Assembly (NCBI GenBank): GCA_012519055.1
Contig: JAAYQU010000014.1
Coordinates: 48,248 to 112,247 of the forward strand
Length of the DNA stretch: 64,000 nucleotides
From: Bacteroidales bacterium
Lineage (GTDB): Bacteria; Bacteroidota; Bacteroidia; Bacteroidales; Salinivirgaceae
Direction of reading: 5' to 3'
Shown piece by piece: positions 16,067-25,366 of this stretch. The position numbers and the translations under genes are program-made. Position 1 is the stretch's first letter; every line of letters starts with the position of its first letter. The notes under the pieces are model-generated. The model saw only the letters and a program-made list of their open reading frames with translations. It did not search any database and was not told where the DNA came from.

Positions 16067-18373
16067 ATGAGTAATAAAAATAAAAAATCTAAAAAAGAGG
16101 TGTTAAAACCCTTTTATTTGAATCATACTATACTTGAATTTTTAAATAGTAATCCTACTAAAATATTCAATTACAAGCAAGTAGCCAGAGAACTTAAACT
16201 TAACGACAGCTCATTACGCCCAAGGATAATAGCCGCACTTGACTATCTTGCCGAAACAGAACAGATTAAAAAGGTCGATAGAGGTCGGTATAGGGCTATA
16301 CGGCAGAGAAATATAATTGAGGGGAAAATCTCCATTAGTCGTAAAGGACCTGCTATACTTACTACCGATGATGGTCAAGAGTATGAAGTTTCTTATGCAA
16401 ATCTTTTTCGTGCTTTTCCAAATGACCGAGTGCGCGCATATGTATACCCAGGCTCGAAACGGCGCAAGGCAAGTGTTGAGATTTTTGAAATCGTAAAACG
16501 TGCACGAACCTCATTTGTAGGGATTGTCGAAATTAGTCAGAATTTTGCATTTTTTTTGCCCGACTCGGGGACATTGCCTGTTGATATCTTTATTCCAAAA
16601 TCGGAAGTAACGCGGACAAAAGTTAAGGAGAATCAAAAAGTTGTTGTCGAAATTACTGAATGGGCTGAGGATGCACACAATCCTACAGGAAAGATTGTTA
16701 AAATTTTGGGAAATATCGGCGAAAACGATACAGAAATGCATGCCATTTTGGTTGAGTTTGGACTACCATACGAGTTTCCTGCAAATGTTACAGAAGCTGC
16801 CAAAAAAATTAGGACAACTATAAGTAAACAGGAGATAGAAAAAAGACGCGATTTTAGAAATATCACAACCTTTACTATCGACCCTGCAGATGCTAAAGAT
16901 TTCGACGACGCCATTTCAGTACGTAATATTGATAAAGACGTTTGGGAAATTGGCGTTCACATTGCTGATGTATCACACTATATTGAACCTGGTGATATTA
17001 TTGACAAAGAGGCTTTTACGCGTGGAACAAGTGTCTATTTGGTTGACAGAACAGTGCCAATGCTACCCGAAAAACTGTCGAACAACGTCTGTTCACTTCA
17101 ACCTAATACCGACAAATTAACTTACTCTGTGGTTTTTAATATCGATAAGAACGGAACTGTATTAGAGTATTGGATAGGTCGCACTGTAATTAAATCAAAA
17201 CGCAGGTTTACGTATGAAGAGGCACAAGAACGAATTGAAACAACTGAAGGTGATTTTGCAAAAGAATTGATAGTATGTCACAATATCGCACAAAAATTAC
17301 GTGAAAAGCGATTTGACAAGGGCGCTATTAATTTCGAGCGTTCAGAAGTCAATTTCATATTGGACGATGAAGGCAAACCTATTGACGTATATCTAAAAGA
17401 GAATAAAGAGTCAAATCAGCTTATCGAAGAGCTGATGTTGTTGGCTAACAGAACAGTAGCAACTTATATAAATACAGAAAAAGCTGTTAAAGGCAAACCC
17501 AAAACATTTGTTTACAGGATTCACGATAAGCCAAACCAGGAAAAGTTAGAACGTTTCGCGAAATTTGTGAAGCGTTTTGGACAGGAGATAAACACAGAAA
17601 ACAACCTAACAATCTCAAAATCACTAAACAACCTTATTACAAACAGTAATGGTCAGGCATGGCAAAATGTGGTTGAAACCTTGGCTATCAGGTCGATGGC
17701 GCGTGCCGAATATTCAACTAAAAACATAGGTCACTACGGACTTGCTTTTGAATACTATTCGCATTTTACAAGCCCAATTCGAAGGTATCCAGACCTGATG
17801 GCACACAGGCTGTTAACACGATATATGGAAGGGAAAAGATCGGCAGTTCTTGCCGACACAGAAGCCGACTGTAAACACTGTAATGAACGTGAAATATTGG
17901 CTACATCAGCCGAAAGAGCAAGCATAAAATATAAACAGGTTGAATATCTTGCTGATAAATTAGAGCAGGAGTTCGACGGCGTAATTTCGGGAGTGACAAA
18001 TTGGGGCTTTTATGTTGAATTAGAGGGGAACTCGTGCGAGGGCATGATTTCACTACAATCTCTTGAAGACGACTACTACATATTCAACGAAGATGAATAC
18101 TGCCTGATAGGCGAACACAATGGACGCATATTCAGACTGGGAGATAAAGTTAGAGTACGAGTAGTAAAGGCAAATTTAATGAAAAAACAGCTTGACTATG
18201 AACTTGTAAAAACATATGTTAAACACAAAGAAGCCAAATTTGAAAACGTACTGGTAAACCCAAAAGATAAAAAGAACGATTACTCGAAAAAGAAGCCGAA
18301 AAAAACTGCAAATTACAAAAAAGGAAAGAGTAAAACTTTTGGTAAAAAGGCAAGAAAAAAAATAGAGCATTGA
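16067..18373 (+). CDS. rnr: Ribonuclease R
   Basis: A 768-residue 3'-5' exoribonuclease. Domains in order: an N-terminal winged-helix (about 15-75), cold-shock OB domains (about 80-225), the catalytic RNB domain with the metal-binding aspartates in DPADAKDFDDA (about 270-280) and the conserved HFTSPIRRYPDL segment, an S1 domain (about 640-725) and a lysine-rich tail (KKKPKKTANYKKGKS). It degrades structured RNA and takes part in RNA quality control. Length and domain set are normal for the family. It is preceded by a 176-base gap. Confidence 0.97.
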   Translation: MSNKNKKSKKEVLKPFYLNHTILEFLNSNPTKIFNYKQVARELKLNDSSLRPRIIAALDYLAETEQIKKVDRGRYRAIRQRNIIEGKISISRKGPAILTTDDGQEYEVSYANLFRAFPNDRVRAYVYPGSKRRKASVEIFEIVKRARTSFVGIVEISQNFAFFLPDSGTLPVDIFIPKSEVTRTKVKENQKVVVEITEWAEDAHNPTGKIVKILGNIGENDTEMHAILVEFGLPYEFPANVTEAAKKIRTTISKQEIEKRRDFRNITTFTIDPADAKDFDDAISVRNIDKDVWEIGVHIADVSHYIEPGDIIDKEAFTRGTSVYLVDRTVPMLPEKLSNNVCSLQPNTDKLTYSVVFNIDKNGTVLEYWIGRTVIKSKRRFTYEEAQERIETTEGDFAKELIVCHNIAQKLREKRFDKGAINFERSEVNFILDDEGKPIDVYLKENKESNQLIEELMLLANRTVATYINTEKAVKGKPKTFVYRIHDKPNQEKLERFAKFVKRFGQEINTENNLTISKSLNNLITNSNGQAWQNVVETLAIRSMARAEYSTKNIGHYGLAFEYYSHFTSPIRRYPDLMAHRLLTRYMEGKRSAVLADTEADCKHCNEREILATSAERASIKYKQVEYLADKLEQEFDGVISGVTNWGFYVELEGNSCEGMISLQSLEDDYYIFNEDEYCLIGEHNGRIFRLGDKVRVRVVKANLMKKQLDYELVKTYVKHKEAKFENVLVNPKDKKNDYSKKKPKKTANYKKGKSKTFGKKARKKIEH

Positions 18374-18396
18374 TATTTTTCTCAGTTTTCTTTTGT

Positions 18397-18423
18397 TTTG
18401 ATTTTTTTTTCGCCATATCTTTG
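18397..18423 (+). promoter_or_regulatory. Bacteroidota-type promoter
   Basis: A -33 element TTTG (18397-18400) is followed 15 bases later by TATCTTTG (18416-18423), a full match to TAnnTTTG. It would start transcription of the DUF3575-like gene with a leader of about 100 bases. Confidence 0.55.
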
Positions 18424-18529
18424 AAAAGTTGTTTTATATTTAATTTTATAAAACTAATATGCAAACCTAAACTTGATAACCAAAAGCATGTGAGTTCAAT
18501 ATAATCAAAAACTGAAATAATTGTAAACT

Positions 18530-19084
18530 ATGAAAAGATTAACTAAATTAAAAATTGTGCTAGTTGTATGTTCTTTCGTTATTTCTATGAACAGTTTTTC
18601 CCAAGAAGAAAAGGAAGTACAGGAAGTACGGGAAGTAATAAAAACAAATCCCATAGGATTAGCTTTTGGAAATTTCAATGCTACTTATGAAACGCTATTA
18701 AACACCAAATCTTCTATATTGTTTTCAGCGAGTTATATGTACAAATTTTTGGGAATAGATATTAGTGCAGGGGGAGTTGGAGTTGGTTATCGCTACTATT
18801 TTACCCATGCAAAACGCGTGGTACCCACAGGTTTTTGGATTATGCCAGAAGGTATTTTTTCTTTTGGAAGTGTGAAAAACTCCAACAATAATAGAGTTGG
18901 TATCAAAACTCTTTCTTGTGGAGTTCAACTAGGATACCAGTGGGCTTGGGATAGTGGCTTTACATTGGATTTAGGAATTGGACCTCGTTACACATTTTTA
19001 AGCGGAGATTTGAAAGATACCGATTTTACCGCTACAGGCTTTATTTTGCCTGCTATTACTTTGGCAATTGGATTTGCATTCTGA
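18530..19084 (+). CDS. DUF3575-like outer-membrane beta-barrel protein
   Basis: The 184-residue product has a signal peptide (MKRLTKLKIVLVVCSFVISMNSFSQ would be cleaved after the SFS-Q region) and a mature part of alternating hydrophobic strands: the NPIGLAFGNFNATYE opening is characteristic of DUF3575 proteins, and the chain ends in TLAIGFAF with a C-terminal aromatic residue, as expected for a barrel inserted by the BAM complex. A small 8-strand barrel is likely. It is a single-gene unit with its own promoter and a strong terminator. Function unknown. Confidence 0.78.
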   Translation: MKRLTKLKIVLVVCSFVISMNSFSQEEKEVQEVREVIKTNPIGLAFGNFNATYETLLNTKSSILFSASYMYKFLGIDISAGGVGVGYRYYFTHAKRVVPTGFWIMPEGIFSFGSVKNSNNNRVGIKTLSCGVQLGYQWAWDSGFTLDLGIGPRYTFLSGDLKDTDFTATGFILPAITLAIGFAF

Positions 19085-19102
19085 CACAACAAAATACGCA
19101 AT

Positions 19103-19128
19103 AATAAAGCGCCATTTGGCGCTTTATT
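19103..19128 (+). terminator. Rho-independent terminator
   Basis: A perfect 11-bp stem (AATAAAGCGCC / GGCGCTTTATT) with loop ATTT, followed by a T-rich stretch. It lies 19 bases after the DUF3575-like gene. Confidence 0.85.
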
Positions 19129-19339
19129 TATTTCATTCAAATAATACATAAGATTCCACAGTTCCAACTTTCCGGGTTATTGCAGATCGTCGAGCTCTGC
19201 TCCGTCTCGTCAAATTATAATTGGGATATACCTCGATTGAAATGGGCTTCTATGTTCTAAGGACGTGTCAGCATAAAACTTACTATAAAAATATCCATCA
19301 AAAACGCTAAACGAGCATTTTATATTAAAAACTTTTTTA

Positions 19340-19366
19340 TTGACTGAAAAACAACCCGTATATTTG
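19340..19366 (+). promoter_or_regulatory. Bacteroidota-type promoter for panC
   Basis: TTG at 19340-19342 and TATATTTG at 19359-19366 (full TAnnTTTG match) are separated by 16 bases. The panC start follows 18 bases after the -7 box, giving a very short leader. Confidence 0.65.
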
Positions 19367-19384
19367 TAGGCTTATTTTTTTGAT

Positions 19385-20224
19385 ATGCAGATAATAAAGA
19401 GTAAAGCAGAGATGACCTCGTTTGTTGAGAATCAAAAACGAGAAAACAGAACCATCGGTTTCGTTCCCACTATGGGTGCATTACACGAGGGGCATTTGGC
19501 ATTAGTTCGTGAATCGGTACAAAACAATTCGTGTACAGTTGTTAGCATTTTTGTTAATCCCACTCAATTCAATAACAAGGAGGATTTAAGATCGTATCCG
19601 CGCAACGAACAGGCTGATTTTGAAAAACTTAGAGTTGAAAAATGCGATGCTGTATTTTTTCCCACTATAGAAGAGATGTATCCCGAACCAGATGAAAGGG
19701 TGTTTGACCTCGGTTCGCTCGCAACTGTTATGGAAGGGGAGTTTAGACCTGGACATTTCAATGGGGTTGTCCAAATTGTTACAAAACTGTTTGACACTGT
19801 TAAACCCAACAGAGCCTATTTTGGAAAAAAAGATTTTCAACAATTGGCTATAATCCAGCATATTACAAAACAGTTAAATTATAATATTGATATCGTTCCT
19901 GTACCAACGGTGCGCGAGAAAGATGGATTGGCAAAAAGCTCGCGAAACGAACTATTAACATATGAACAACGAAAAATTGCACCAAAGATTTTTGAGATAA
20001 TGTCAGCAGCTGTATCGGAGAAAGATAAATATTCTGTAAAGGAGTTAAAAAATATGGTAGTTTCTAAAATCGATGTTATCGACGGATTGCGAACAGAATA
20101 TTTTGATATAGTTAATTCTCAGACACTTATGTCTGTAAATTCGTGGGACGAAAAGTGCGAAAAAATTGGGTGTATTGCTGTTTATTGTGGTAAAGTTAGG
20201 TTAATTGACAACATATTGTTTTAA
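19385..20224 (+). CDS. panC: Pantothenate synthetase
   Basis: The 279-residue enzyme condenses pantoate and beta-alanine with ATP to give pantothenate, the coenzyme A precursor. The nucleotidyltransferase motif is [10 protein letters not shown] (28-37), the FVNPTQFN segment follows, then [10 protein letters not shown] and the C-terminal KSSRN that corresponds to the KMSKS-like loop. Length is normal. panD, which makes the beta-alanine substrate, follows after 35 bases but also has its own -7 box. Confidence 0.97.
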   Translation: MQIIKSKAEMTSFVENQKRENRTIGFVPTMGALHEGHLALVRESVQNNSCTVVSIFVNPTQFNNKEDLRSYPRNEQADFEKLRVEKCDAVFFPTIEEMYPEPDERVFDLGSLATVMEGEFRPGHFNGVVQIVTKLFDTVKPNRAYFGKKDFQQLAIIQHITKQLNYNIDIVPVPTVREKDGLAKSSRNELLTYEQRKIAPKIFEIMSAAVSEKDKYSVKELKNMVVSKIDVIDGLRTEYFDIVNSQTLMSVNSWDEKCEKIGCIAVYCGKVRLIDNILF

Positions 20225-20231
20225 AAAGTTA

Positions 20232-20239
20232 TACCTTTG
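20232..20239 (+). promoter_or_regulatory. Bacteroidota-type -7 box before panD
   Basis: TACCTTTG is a full match to TAnnTTTG, 20 bases before the panD start, so panD may be expressed independently of panC. The -33 element is not clear. Confidence 0.45.
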
Positions 20240-20259
20240 CATCGAAAATAAATAGAGCT

Positions 20260-20613
20260 ATGTTTATTGAGGTAATAAAATCAAAAATACATCAGGTTAC
20301 GATTACTGAAGCAAACTTAAAGTATGTTGGCAGTATAACTATCGATGAAGATTTGATGGATGCCGCAAATATTATCGAAAACGAAAAGGTTCAGATAGTA
20401 AACATCAATAATGGTGAGCGGTTGGACACTTACGTAATAAAGGGAGAGCGCAAGTCAGGCGTTGTCTGTTTGAACGGACCTGCTGCACGCAAAGCACAAG
20501 TTGGTGATATGGTTATTATAATATCTTATGCCACAATGGATTTTGAAGAGGCTAAAAAATTTAAACCAACATTTATTTTTCCCGATTCTAATACAAATCT
20601 ATTAGTTAAGTAA
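20260..20613 (+). CDS. panD: Aspartate 1-decarboxylase (pyruvoyl enzyme)
   Basis: The 117-residue proenzyme is expected to cleave itself between Gly and Ser in YVGSITID (residues 23-30) to form the pyruvoyl cofactor, then decarboxylate aspartate to beta-alanine. Other family features are the lysine in [11 protein letters not shown] and the [13 protein letters not shown] and [12 protein letters not shown] segments near the active site. It completes the beta-alanine branch of pantothenate synthesis with the upstream panC. The next gene begins 6 bases after its stop. Confidence 0.97.
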   Translation: MFIEVIKSKIHQVTITEANLKYVGSITIDEDLMDAANIIENEKVQIVNINNGERLDTYVIKGERKSGVVCLNGPAARKAQVGDMVIIISYATMDFEEAKKFKPTFIFPDSNTNLLVK

Positions 20614-20619
20614 GCTACA

Positions 20620-21630
20620 TTGAAGAAAAAGATAGTCAATGCATTTAAATTTTTGCTATTTATAGGTATTGGTATTTTTCTATTTTGGAAACTTTACAAA
20701 GACCAATCGATTGACGATCTTATTGAAGCCTCAAAAAACCTGAATTATTATTGGCTAATTTTAGCCGCTATTGTAAGTGTTGGCAGCCATTTGGTACGTG
20801 CCATACGTTGGGAGCTTGCTCTGACATCAATAGAGAAGAAAGCGAGCCGCAGTAATCTGTTTCACGCTGTTATGGTGGGATATCTCGTTAATCTGGCAAT
20901 ACCACGGTTGGGCGAAGTTACACGTGCTGCAGTTCTAAAAAAGTATGAAAAGATATCATTTACCGGAGGCTTCGGAACCATTATAGCCGAACGTATTGTA
21001 GATTTGATAATTATTATAGGTATTACAGTCGTTGTAATTTTTTATAATGACAACTTCTTTTCAAAACTTTTAGAGGACAATCCGGTACTTTCAGAAAATA
21101 TCCAAAATTTGCTTTCGGTTAGAAACCTTATAATAGTTATTGCGTTAGGTGTTTTTACAGTTGTAGTATATCTTTTAATACTGAAATACAGTAAAAAAGC
21201 GCAAAATATTATTAAAAAGATTTTTGATAAGATTACAACATTAAAAGAGGGACTTCTTTCAATTTTTAAACTCAAAAATCCTGCGCTTTATATCTTCTAT
21301 TCGCTGTTGATATGGGTTTTGTATTTTATAGTTATGTGCCTAACATTCAAAGCCTTTTCGTTTGCCGGTAATGTTCAGTTTACAATAAATCAAATGCTTG
21401 TAGTGTTCCTGATTGGTAGTTATGGAATGCTTGCACCCGTTCAAGGCGGTATTGGTGCTTATCACTTTATGGTTATAGCTGCGTTAACTGTTTATGGTAT
21501 TGGTAGTACTGATGCGCGAATGTTTGCGCTTATAGCTCACGCTGTTAGTATGGTGGTTGTAGTAATTGTTGGATTTACAAGCCTTGTTTTGCTTCCCATA
21601 TCAAACAGAAACAAATCAATTAGCAATTAG
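20620..21630 (+). CDS. Flippase-like/LPG-synthase membrane-domain protein
   Basis: The 336-residue product has about eight hydrophobic segments and the features of the lysylphosphatidylglycerol-synthase membrane domain (flippase-like, COG0392) family: SHLVRAIRWELAL after the first helices, NLAIPRLGEVTRAAVL, and GGIGAYHFMV near the C-terminus. It lacks a C-terminal aminoacyl-transfer domain, so it is more likely a lipid or glycolipid translocator than MprF. The start is TTG at 20620, six bases after panD. Its last codons and stop lie inside a heptamer repeat (see 21616-21650). Substrate unknown. Confidence 0.78.
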   Translation: MKKKIVNAFKFLLFIGIGIFLFWKLYKDQSIDDLIEASKNLNYYWLILAAIVSVGSHLVRAIRWELALTSIEKKASRSNLFHAVMVGYLVNLAIPRLGEVTRAAVLKKYEKISFTGGFGTIIAERIVDLIIIIGITVVVIFYNDNFFSKLLEDNPVLSENIQNLLSVRNLIIVIALGVFTVVVYLLILKYSKKAQNIIKKIFDKITTLKEGLLSIFKLKNPALYIFYSLLIWVLYFIVMCLTFKAFSFAGNVQFTINQMLVVFLIGSYGMLAPVQGGIGAYHFMVIAALTVYGIGSTDARMFALIAHAVSMVVVVIVGFTSLVLLPISNRNKSISN

Positions 21631-21650
21631 CAATGTGCAATTAACAATTT
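21616..21650. repeat. Degenerate heptamer array, CAATTA type
   Basis: Five consecutive 7-base units (tcaatta, gcaatta, gcaatgt, gcaatta, acaattt). The first units overlap the 3' end of the flippase-like gene, including its TAG stop at 21628-21630. A closely related array occurs at 40427-40468. Confidence 0.7.
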
Positions 21651-21667
21651 TCTTTACAATCCCTTAA

Positions 21668-21702
21668 ATTCTACCTTCTACCTTCTGACTTCTAATTTTT
21701 AA
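21668..21702. repeat. Degenerate heptamer array, CTTCTNN type
   Basis: Five 7-base units (attctac, cttctac, cttctga, cttctaa, tttttaa) in register, 17 bases after the first heptamer array and 43 bases before rfaE2. Its core differs from the CAATTA array, but the period is the same. Confidence 0.6.
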
Positions 21703-21744
21703 TTTTTTTAAATATCTTTACCAATATTTAAAAAATCCCGATTT

Positions 21745-22233
21745 ATGAACAATCTCGACTTAATAATCAGCAAACTACACACTGTTGAATCAATACAAAG
21801 AGTGCTTGCATACTGGCGGTTTAAAAACCGAAAAGTGGTTTTCAGTAATGGCTGTTTTGATATTTTACATCGTGGTCATGTTGAATATTTAGCTCAGGCG
21901 GCTGATTTTGGCGACCATTTAGTTATTGGATTAAACACTGATGCCTCGGTGCGCCGTCTTAAAGGACCTGAAAGACCTTTGCAGGACGAGGTTGCCCGCT
22001 CGTTGGTTTTGGCTTCACTCAATTTTGTCGATGCTGTAATTTTGTTTGATGAGGACACACCATACAATCTTATTAAGGCAGTGCAACCTGATTTTTTGGT
22101 TAAAGGCAACGACTACAAACCCGAAGATATTGTAGGCTACGATATTGTTAAAGCTAAAGGGGGCGAGGTTGTTACAATAAATCTTGTAGAGGGTTATTCG
22201 ACAACATCGGTTATAGAGCGAATGAAAAAATAG
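21745..22233 (+). CDS. rfaE2: D-glycero-beta-D-manno-heptose 1-phosphate adenylyltransferase
   Basis: A 162-residue stand-alone version of the C-terminal domain of HldE. It activates heptose 1-phosphate with ATP to give ADP-heptose for the LPS inner core. The nucleotidyltransferase motif is FSNGCFDILHRGH (33-45), followed by GLNTDASVRRLKGP and the C-terminal EGYSTTSVIERM with the ST loop. The kinase domain (RfaE1) is not next to it, as is common in Bacteroidota. A near-consensus box (TATCTTTA, about 35 bases upstream) may be its promoter. The sulfatase-fold gene follows after 13 bases. Confidence 0.95.
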   Translation: MNNLDLIISKLHTVESIQRVLAYWRFKNRKVVFSNGCFDILHRGHVEYLAQAADFGDHLVIGLNTDASVRRLKGPERPLQDEVARSLVLASLNFVDAVILFDEDTPYNLIKAVQPDFLVKGNDYKPEDIVGYDIVKAKGGEVVTINLVEGYSTTSVIERMKK

Positions 22234-22246
22234 CAAATTCACAAAA

Positions 22247-24196
22247 ATGAAAAACCCATTTTTTGAAAAATATGCAAAGACAATAACTGCAGTATACTTA
22301 CTAATCTTTCTGCTTAGAGTGATTGAAACTGCTCTAATAACATATAATTATGGGTTTGATAATAAGATTGTTGTCTCTGAATGTTTTGGCCTGTTTAGGG
22401 ATATTTTTGGTGTAACTTTTTTTATAGTAGCATATGGTTTTATTAGTTTTTTGCTGTCAAAGTTTAAATCAAATGTCCTACGGGTAGTCAATATAACTCT
22501 GTTAGTTGCTTTAACCCTGATTTCTCTTTTAACCATTGTATACTTTGCATACAGACTTACCACTTTAGATATATTTTTGTACCAATACTCAATTCGTGAG
22601 ATACTATTTACGGTAACAACCTTTCCAATAAATATTTTTCAAATTTCGATAGGCTTAATTGTAATAGTACTGGTCGTGCTTTTATTTGCATGGCTGATCA
22701 ATAAAGTCCGTTTTAATAGGATTTGTCTGAAATTTTTATACTCTTTTGTGTTGTTATCAATGCCTCTGTTTTTTCTGTTTAACAGATTGTGGAGAAGTAA
22801 CTTAGACGAGTACTCACTTAATAAGCCAATCTTCTTTATCGGAGAATCAATTAGATATGCGTTAAAATCTGAAGAAGCAATAACTGTTGATACTGAAAAA
22901 TTTAGAGAAATATATCCTGAAAAAGATTTTATAAGTGATGATTTTCCGTTGGCTCACAGAGCAAAACGAGAAAATGAACTTGGTAAATATTTTAACAAGT
23001 TTACTACTAAGCCCAATATTGTAATACTAATAGTGGAAGGATTGAGCGATGACTTTATTCATGAATATAAAGGCTCACAATTAATGCCTTTCTTAAGTCA
23101 GCTAAAAGATAGCAGCCTTTATTGGAAACGTTGTTTTACGTTAGGAGAAAGGTCTTTTGCCGTTGTCCCCTCTGTTTTGGGAGGGTTACCATACGGAAAT
23201 AAGGGATTTACGCAGCAAAAAAAGCTTCCACGTCATTTGTCGCTTATCTCAATATTAAGTGTGAATGACTATTATACATCTTTTTACTACGGATTAGGTG
23301 CATGGTTTTACTCAAAGAGCAGGTTTTTCAGATATAATAATATCGACTTAATTTTCGATAAAAGCAGGTTCTCAGATAGTTATTCTAAAATAATTGTTGG
23401 AGAAGATAAGTTCTTTTGGGGTTATAATGACAGGGATTTATTTATGCAATCGTTGGAGGTTATTGATACTTTAAAACAGTCGCCACGACTGGATATTTAT
23501 TTTACGGGAACAAGCCACTCTCCATTTGTTATAGACAACGAAGAGTATTATGACAGTATATATAAACAGCTCACCAAACAACCATACGAGAAGTTTTTTC
23601 AAACATATTCAACGTTTTTAAAAACATTGTTGTTCGTTGACGATGCTATAAAAGAGTACTTTGAAGAGTACAAAAAACGGCAAGATTATGAAAACACTAT
23701 TTTTATAATCACAGGCGACCATCCAATGAATGAGATTCCGGTAAAGAACCCGTTAAAAAGATATCATGTTCCACTGCTGATCTTTTCTGATAAATTAAAA
23801 GAGTCACAATCTTTTACCAATACAGTAAGTCATTTGGATATTCCGGAGGCAATACTATCGTTTCTGCAGGATTATTTAACACATATTCCAACAATTAGCA
23901 CATCTCTAGGAGGGCAGTTAATATATAACGAAAATGAGTTTCCAAAAAACATCGCTTTCATGAATGATAAACGCCAGGTTGTGGAATTTTTATCGGGCAA
24001 CTACTACTTATCAGGCGACAAGCTATACCGTGTTGATTCTTTGTTAAATATTGAAGAAATTGATAACATATCCATCAAGTCAAATCTTGAAAAGAAGCTG
24101 AGTGTTTTTAAGAATATGAGTCTTTATGTTACCCGAGAGGATAAGATTATATCGAAAGAGGATTATAACAAAGAACTTAAAATTAATGAAAAATGA
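22247..24196 (+). CDS. LTA-synthase-family membrane sulfatase-fold enzyme
   Basis: The 649-residue protein has five N-terminal membrane helices (about 10-190) and then an alkaline-phosphatase/sulfatase-fold domain outside the membrane. Metal-site motifs are visible: the first acidic residue in ILIVEGLSDD, the nucleophile loop in LGERSFAVVPSVLGG, TGTSHSPF and TGDHP. In related Bacteroidota proteins the nucleophile loop usually reads R-T; here R-S, so a serine may replace threonine. The family transfers phospho-alcohol groups such as glycerol phosphate or phosphoethanolamine to surface glycans or lipids. Neighbouring rfaE2 suggests an LPS substrate, but that is inference. Confidence 0.82.
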   Translation: MKNPFFEKYAKTITAVYLLIFLLRVIETALITYNYGFDNKIVVSECFGLFRDIFGVTFFIVAYGFISFLLSKFKSNVLRVVNITLLVALTLISLLTIVYFAYRLTTLDIFLYQYSIREILFTVTTFPINIFQISIGLIVIVLVVLLFAWLINKVRFNRICLKFLYSFVLLSMPLFFLFNRLWRSNLDEYSLNKPIFFIGESIRYALKSEEAITVDTEKFREIYPEKDFISDDFPLAHRAKRENELGKYFNKFTTKPNIVILIVEGLSDDFIHEYKGSQLMPFLSQLKDSSLYWKRCFTLGERSFAVVPSVLGGLPYGNKGFTQQKKLPRHLSLISILSVNDYYTSFYYGLGAWFYSKSRFFRYNNIDLIFDKSRFSDSYSKIIVGEDKFFWGYNDRDLFMQSLEVIDTLKQSPRLDIYFTGTSHSPFVIDNEEYYDSIYKQLTKQPYEKFFQTYSTFLKTLLFVDDAIKEYFEEYKKRQDYENTIFIITGDHPMNEIPVKNPLKRYHVPLLIFSDKLKESQSFTNTVSHLDIPEAILSFLQDYLTHIPTISTSLGGQLIYNENEFPKNIAFMNDKRQVVEFLSGNYYLSGDKLYRVDSLLNIEEIDNISIKSNLEKKLSVFKNMSLYVTREDKIISKEDYNKELKINEK

Positions 24197-24230
24197 TTAT
24201 CTGCATTTATGCAGCGGGTTATGTACTCAA

Positions 24231-24273
24231 TAAAAAACCTCTGTCCCACCACAATAAAGCGATAGGACAGAGG
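24231..24273 (-). terminator. Rho-independent terminator for the acid-phosphatase-like gene
   Basis: CCTCTGTCC (24238-24246) pairs with GGACAGAGG (24265-24273). Read on the minus strand the stem is followed by TTTTTTATT, so it ends the minus-strand gene whose stop is at 24302. Confidence 0.75.
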
Positions 24274-24301
24274 CAAAAAAATGTCTAGAAAACTATTTAC
24301 A

Positions 24302-25321
24302 CTATCTTTTTTCCCTAAAAATAATCTCTGCCTGATTATTGAGAAAATAAACTGCTATGTCATTTTTGCCAACTGAAACTACAGCAAAGCCTTGTTCTTT
24401 ACTGCAAAACTGTGTACCTTCAATAGGTTTCACCTTGCGAGTGCTGGCAATTGACGAAATGGTAAAGTAACCAACAGGGCTATCTTGCTTACGAATTGCT
24501 TGAAAATTGTGGATATGTCCACTAAAATAGTAGTCCACCTTGTGCTTGCGAAGCAATGGATCTACATAACGTTGCATGTCATCGCGCTCGCATATATCCT
24601 TATTTGTTTCTGCATATACAGGATGATGTCCAAGCACTATCTTGTACTTAGCCTTACTACTTGCAAGTGCGTTGTCCAACCATTTTAGTTGAGCATCCCT
24701 ATCTTGCTTACAAGCGTCGGGATATTCTCCCGGATTGTTGCGATACTTGTCTATAATTGGTGGCGTGTCAATATAAAACATGTCAATTGTGACTCCCTCG
24801 TGCGTGTAGCTTTTGCTATAGTAGCGAGCGGGAACCTCCCATCGGCGACTTACCTGCGAATAATCAATAATAGCCTGCGTGTTGCCCCGATACTCATGGT
24901 TTCCAAGGGTAATATGCCATGGAATTTGTAGCTCAGGGTGGGTGTACATCTCCTCAAAACAACTGATAAAAATGTGGTCATTAACACTTTGAACACCCAA
25001 ATAGTGAAAAATGTCGCCTGTTACAGCAATAAACTCAGCATCAGCTGCATCTGCCACATCACCCATTACATAGCCCATTTCACGCTGCCCAAAATGTCCA
25101 TAACGATTCATGTCCGTAGCAATAAGGAAAGTAAAACGGTCTTCGGTAAGCTTCTTAAGCGTATCGAGCGCAGTAACAGGAGTAAAATCATCGTACTGAG
25201 TGAAAGCCTGCATCACCGGTTGGGTAGCTACACCACGCGATTTCTGTGCTGTAGCTACGTTTACGGCAAATACTGAAACTGACAGAAGTAATAAAAATTG
25301 AATTAATCTGACTTTTTTCAT
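24302..25321 (-). CDS. Exported purple-acid-phosphatase-like metallophosphoesterase
   Basis: The 339-residue product has a signal peptide (basic MKKVR, hydrophobic core, AxA-like cleavage before QKS). The calcineurin-fold metal motifs are ordered as in tartrate-resistant acid phosphatase: an aspartate in LIATDMNRYG, TGDIFHYLGVQSVND, GNHEYRGNTQA, GHHPVY and GHIHNFQ. The GVQSVND and NHEYRGN strings are typical of the TRAP/type-5 branch. It should hydrolyse phosphomonoesters in the periplasm or outside the cell. It lies 45 bases after a TonB-dependent receptor, so release and uptake of phosphate-containing compounds may be coupled. The final substrate is unknown. Confidence 0.88.
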   Translation of the reverse strand: MKKVRLIQFLLLLSVSVFAVNVATAQKSRGVATQPVMQAFTQYDDFTPVTALDTLKKLTEDRFTFLIATDMNRYGHFGQREMGYVMGDVADAADAEFIAVTGDIFHYLGVQSVNDHIFISCFEEMYTHPELQIPWHITLGNHEYRGNTQAIIDYSQVSRRWEVPARYYSKSYTHEGVTIDMFYIDTPPIIDKYRNNPGEYPDACKQDRDAQLKWLDNALASSKAKYKIVLGHHPVYAETNKDICERDDMQRYVDPLLRKHKVDYYFSGHIHNFQAIRKQDSPVGYFTISSIASTRKVKPIEGTQFCSKEQGFAVVSVGKNDIAVYFLNNQAEIIFREKR

Positions 25322-25366
25322 TTCGTTATGTTGTTTTTATATCTCTAAGTTAAACGTAAAAAGTTT

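Larger units (their letters stand above)
19085..19384. other. Intergenic region between DUF3575-like gene and panC
   Basis: Apart from the terminator at its left end and the panC promoter at its right end, this 300-base gap contains only unassigned sequence. No open reading frame or RNA gene was recognised. Confidence 0.5.
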
